A stretch of DNA of 21,576 nt from JBEKEX01 sp050013615 (GTDB lineage: Bacteria; Chloroflexota; Anaerolineae; Anaerolineales; Anaerolineaceae), in the NCBI GenBank assembly GCA_050013615.1, contig JBEKEX010000015.1, positions 1 through 21,576 on the forward strand, given 5' to 3'. Each line of letters begins with the position of its first letter. Positions within the stretch are counted from its first letter, which is position 1. The position numbers and the translations under genes are program-made. Under the pieces are notes generated by a model. The model ran no database searches and was not told the DNA's origin. It saw only the letters and a program-made list of their open reading frames with translations. This document shows, in pieces, positions 20,766-21,576 of the stretch.

Positions 20766-21576
20766 GGTTTTCGCTATAGATTGCTAGATCCAAAGCGAAA
20801 AGAAGTGATCGAGACAAAATGACCTGGATTTTTTATTTAAGCCTTAGGGCAGAAAGAGAGAACAAATGGAATACCCAAATTTATTTCTGCTGTGTCGTGT
20901 TGACAGGCTTGTTTGGAAAGATAAAGTTATTTTCCTGGGCGCACTGCTATGGCTGCGATGCCATCTTACCGTACCTACCAGGCCGACCGCTTGGACCAAG
21001 ATGGTTTGGTTCGTTTTAGGAATGCGTCATATTCTTGATCCGCTGAGCATCGTGGAAGGCCGGCTGATCGATGCCAGATGACTGCGAGATCTCTGAGATC
21101 TATATGCGCGCGTATTGTGGCCATGAGATCGGCAAGCTTTATCCCGTTGGCGATGGATTTAATTTGCTCAACAAAGGCGGTGGAATGCTAGATGCGCACG
21201 CCACCGGTCCGTGCAAGCATGCGGACGAACCGTGTACTTCGACGTCAATGAGCAGCGGTTGAAGAAATTGCTGATGGGAAATAGGACTCGAAATGGCTGA
21301 GCCATTGTGCAACTGCAATTGGTCGAATGCCAGCGCCCAATGCCGGCCAATACCAATCAAAAGGATTGCAGGTTTGGAAGTGTCAAACACCGAAAGAATG
21401 CAGGTTCTAAGGCAGCGTGCAAGGCTTGCACGGCGTCGAAACCATGGAATGGTATTTATCTTACGTCTGGTCCAAAAAGAGCGCCTAAAACAGACAGAAT
21501 TCAATTCATGGATCTGGGCGCTGCAGGTCTGCAGAGTGATCACGGGATGATCTGGCCAGGCCGGCAGAGAAGAAGA
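20766..21576. other. about 0.8 kb with no supportable intact gene
   Basis: All six frames are broken by stops or lack protein-like character. Short open stretches exist on both strands, including one of 134 codons on the minus strand (21139-21543), but composition and motifs do not support coding. Shifting frames give fragments such as VYFDVNEQRLKKLL near 21229-21272 that look coding, so a decayed gene with frameshifts is possible. A weak promoter-like pair, TTGACA-N16-TAAAGT, is at 20900-20927 on the plus strand. No RNA gene or insertion sequence is recognised. Confidence 0.45.

Noticed and set aside
21229..21272. Fragment VYFDVNEQRLKKLL as a remnant of an efflux adaptor (HlyD/MFP) protein
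   Set aside because: The likeness rests on about a dozen residues, with no supporting neighbouring segments in any frame.
21139..21543. A 134-codon minus-strand frame near the right end
   Set aside because: No domain, no ribosome site, and shorter open stretches on the opposite strand are equally plausible; composition does not look coding.
1..21576. CRISPR array, tRNA, rRNA or insertion sequence
   Set aside because: No regularly spaced repeats, no cloverleaf or conserved rRNA segments, and no transposase motifs were seen in reading both strands.

Overview
The window reads as a chromosomal segment of an anaerobic, fermentative bacterium. My impression from gene content and protein style is the Anaerolineae (Chloroflexota), but this is inferred from reading and not from a search. 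Most of the window is GC-rich and ordinary. The stretch from about 14.3 to 19.35 kb is visibly AT-rich, carries mostly unfamiliar genes and looks like an acquired island.

Region 1 (1-2850, minus strand) is a sugar-uptake operon: a SorC-family regulator, a PTS EIIA, a PTS EIIB of galactitol type, then a DhnA/LsrF-type class I aldolase that runs off the left edge. A good sigma70 promoter (TTGACT-N17-TATATT) and palindromic candidate operators precede the regulator. No EIIC is in the window. Region 2 (2850-4628, minus) holds a formamidase/acetamidase-family amidase followed by SurE. Region 3 (4659-9143, plus) is a second SorC regulator followed by tightly packed E1 alpha, E1 beta and E2 genes of a pyruvate/acetoin-type dehydrogenase complex; E3 is absent. 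Region 4 (9183-10766, plus) has a SET-domain protein behind a structured leader, then a SAM hydrolase (DUF62) gene with its own promoter, whose -35 box lies inside the terminator of the SET gene. Region 5 (10775-14266, minus) is uridine kinase, a membrane-anchored alpha/beta hydrolase, an MFS transporter and a VTT/DedA membrane protein.

Region 6 (about 14.28-19.35 kb) is the AT-rich island. It has three units. A minus-strand pair encodes a 273-residue protein of unknown family and a PIN-domain nuclease, overlapping by 11 bases and resembling a toxin-antitoxin pair with an oversized partner. A plus-strand four-gene operon encodes a small helical protein, a four-helix membrane protein, a membrane-anchored orotate-phosphoribosyltransferase-like enzyme and an OMP decarboxylase with intact catalytic residues; it has a near-consensus promoter and a clean terminator. 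A minus-strand pair encodes an excisionase/AlpA-like HTH protein and a 53-residue membrane peptide, under a perfect-consensus promoter whose -10 box lies in a perfect 12-bp inverted repeat. The four-gene operon is the best candidate for an undescribed system: the last two steps of UMP synthesis appear to have been placed at the membrane with two unknown partners.

Region 7 (19353-21576) has a GC-rich class I/II aminotransferase gene, a possible 56-residue small ORF, and about 0.8 kb in which I can support no intact gene. An exact 16-bp direct repeat flanks the aminotransferase gene and sits upstream of both minus-strand promoters in that area.
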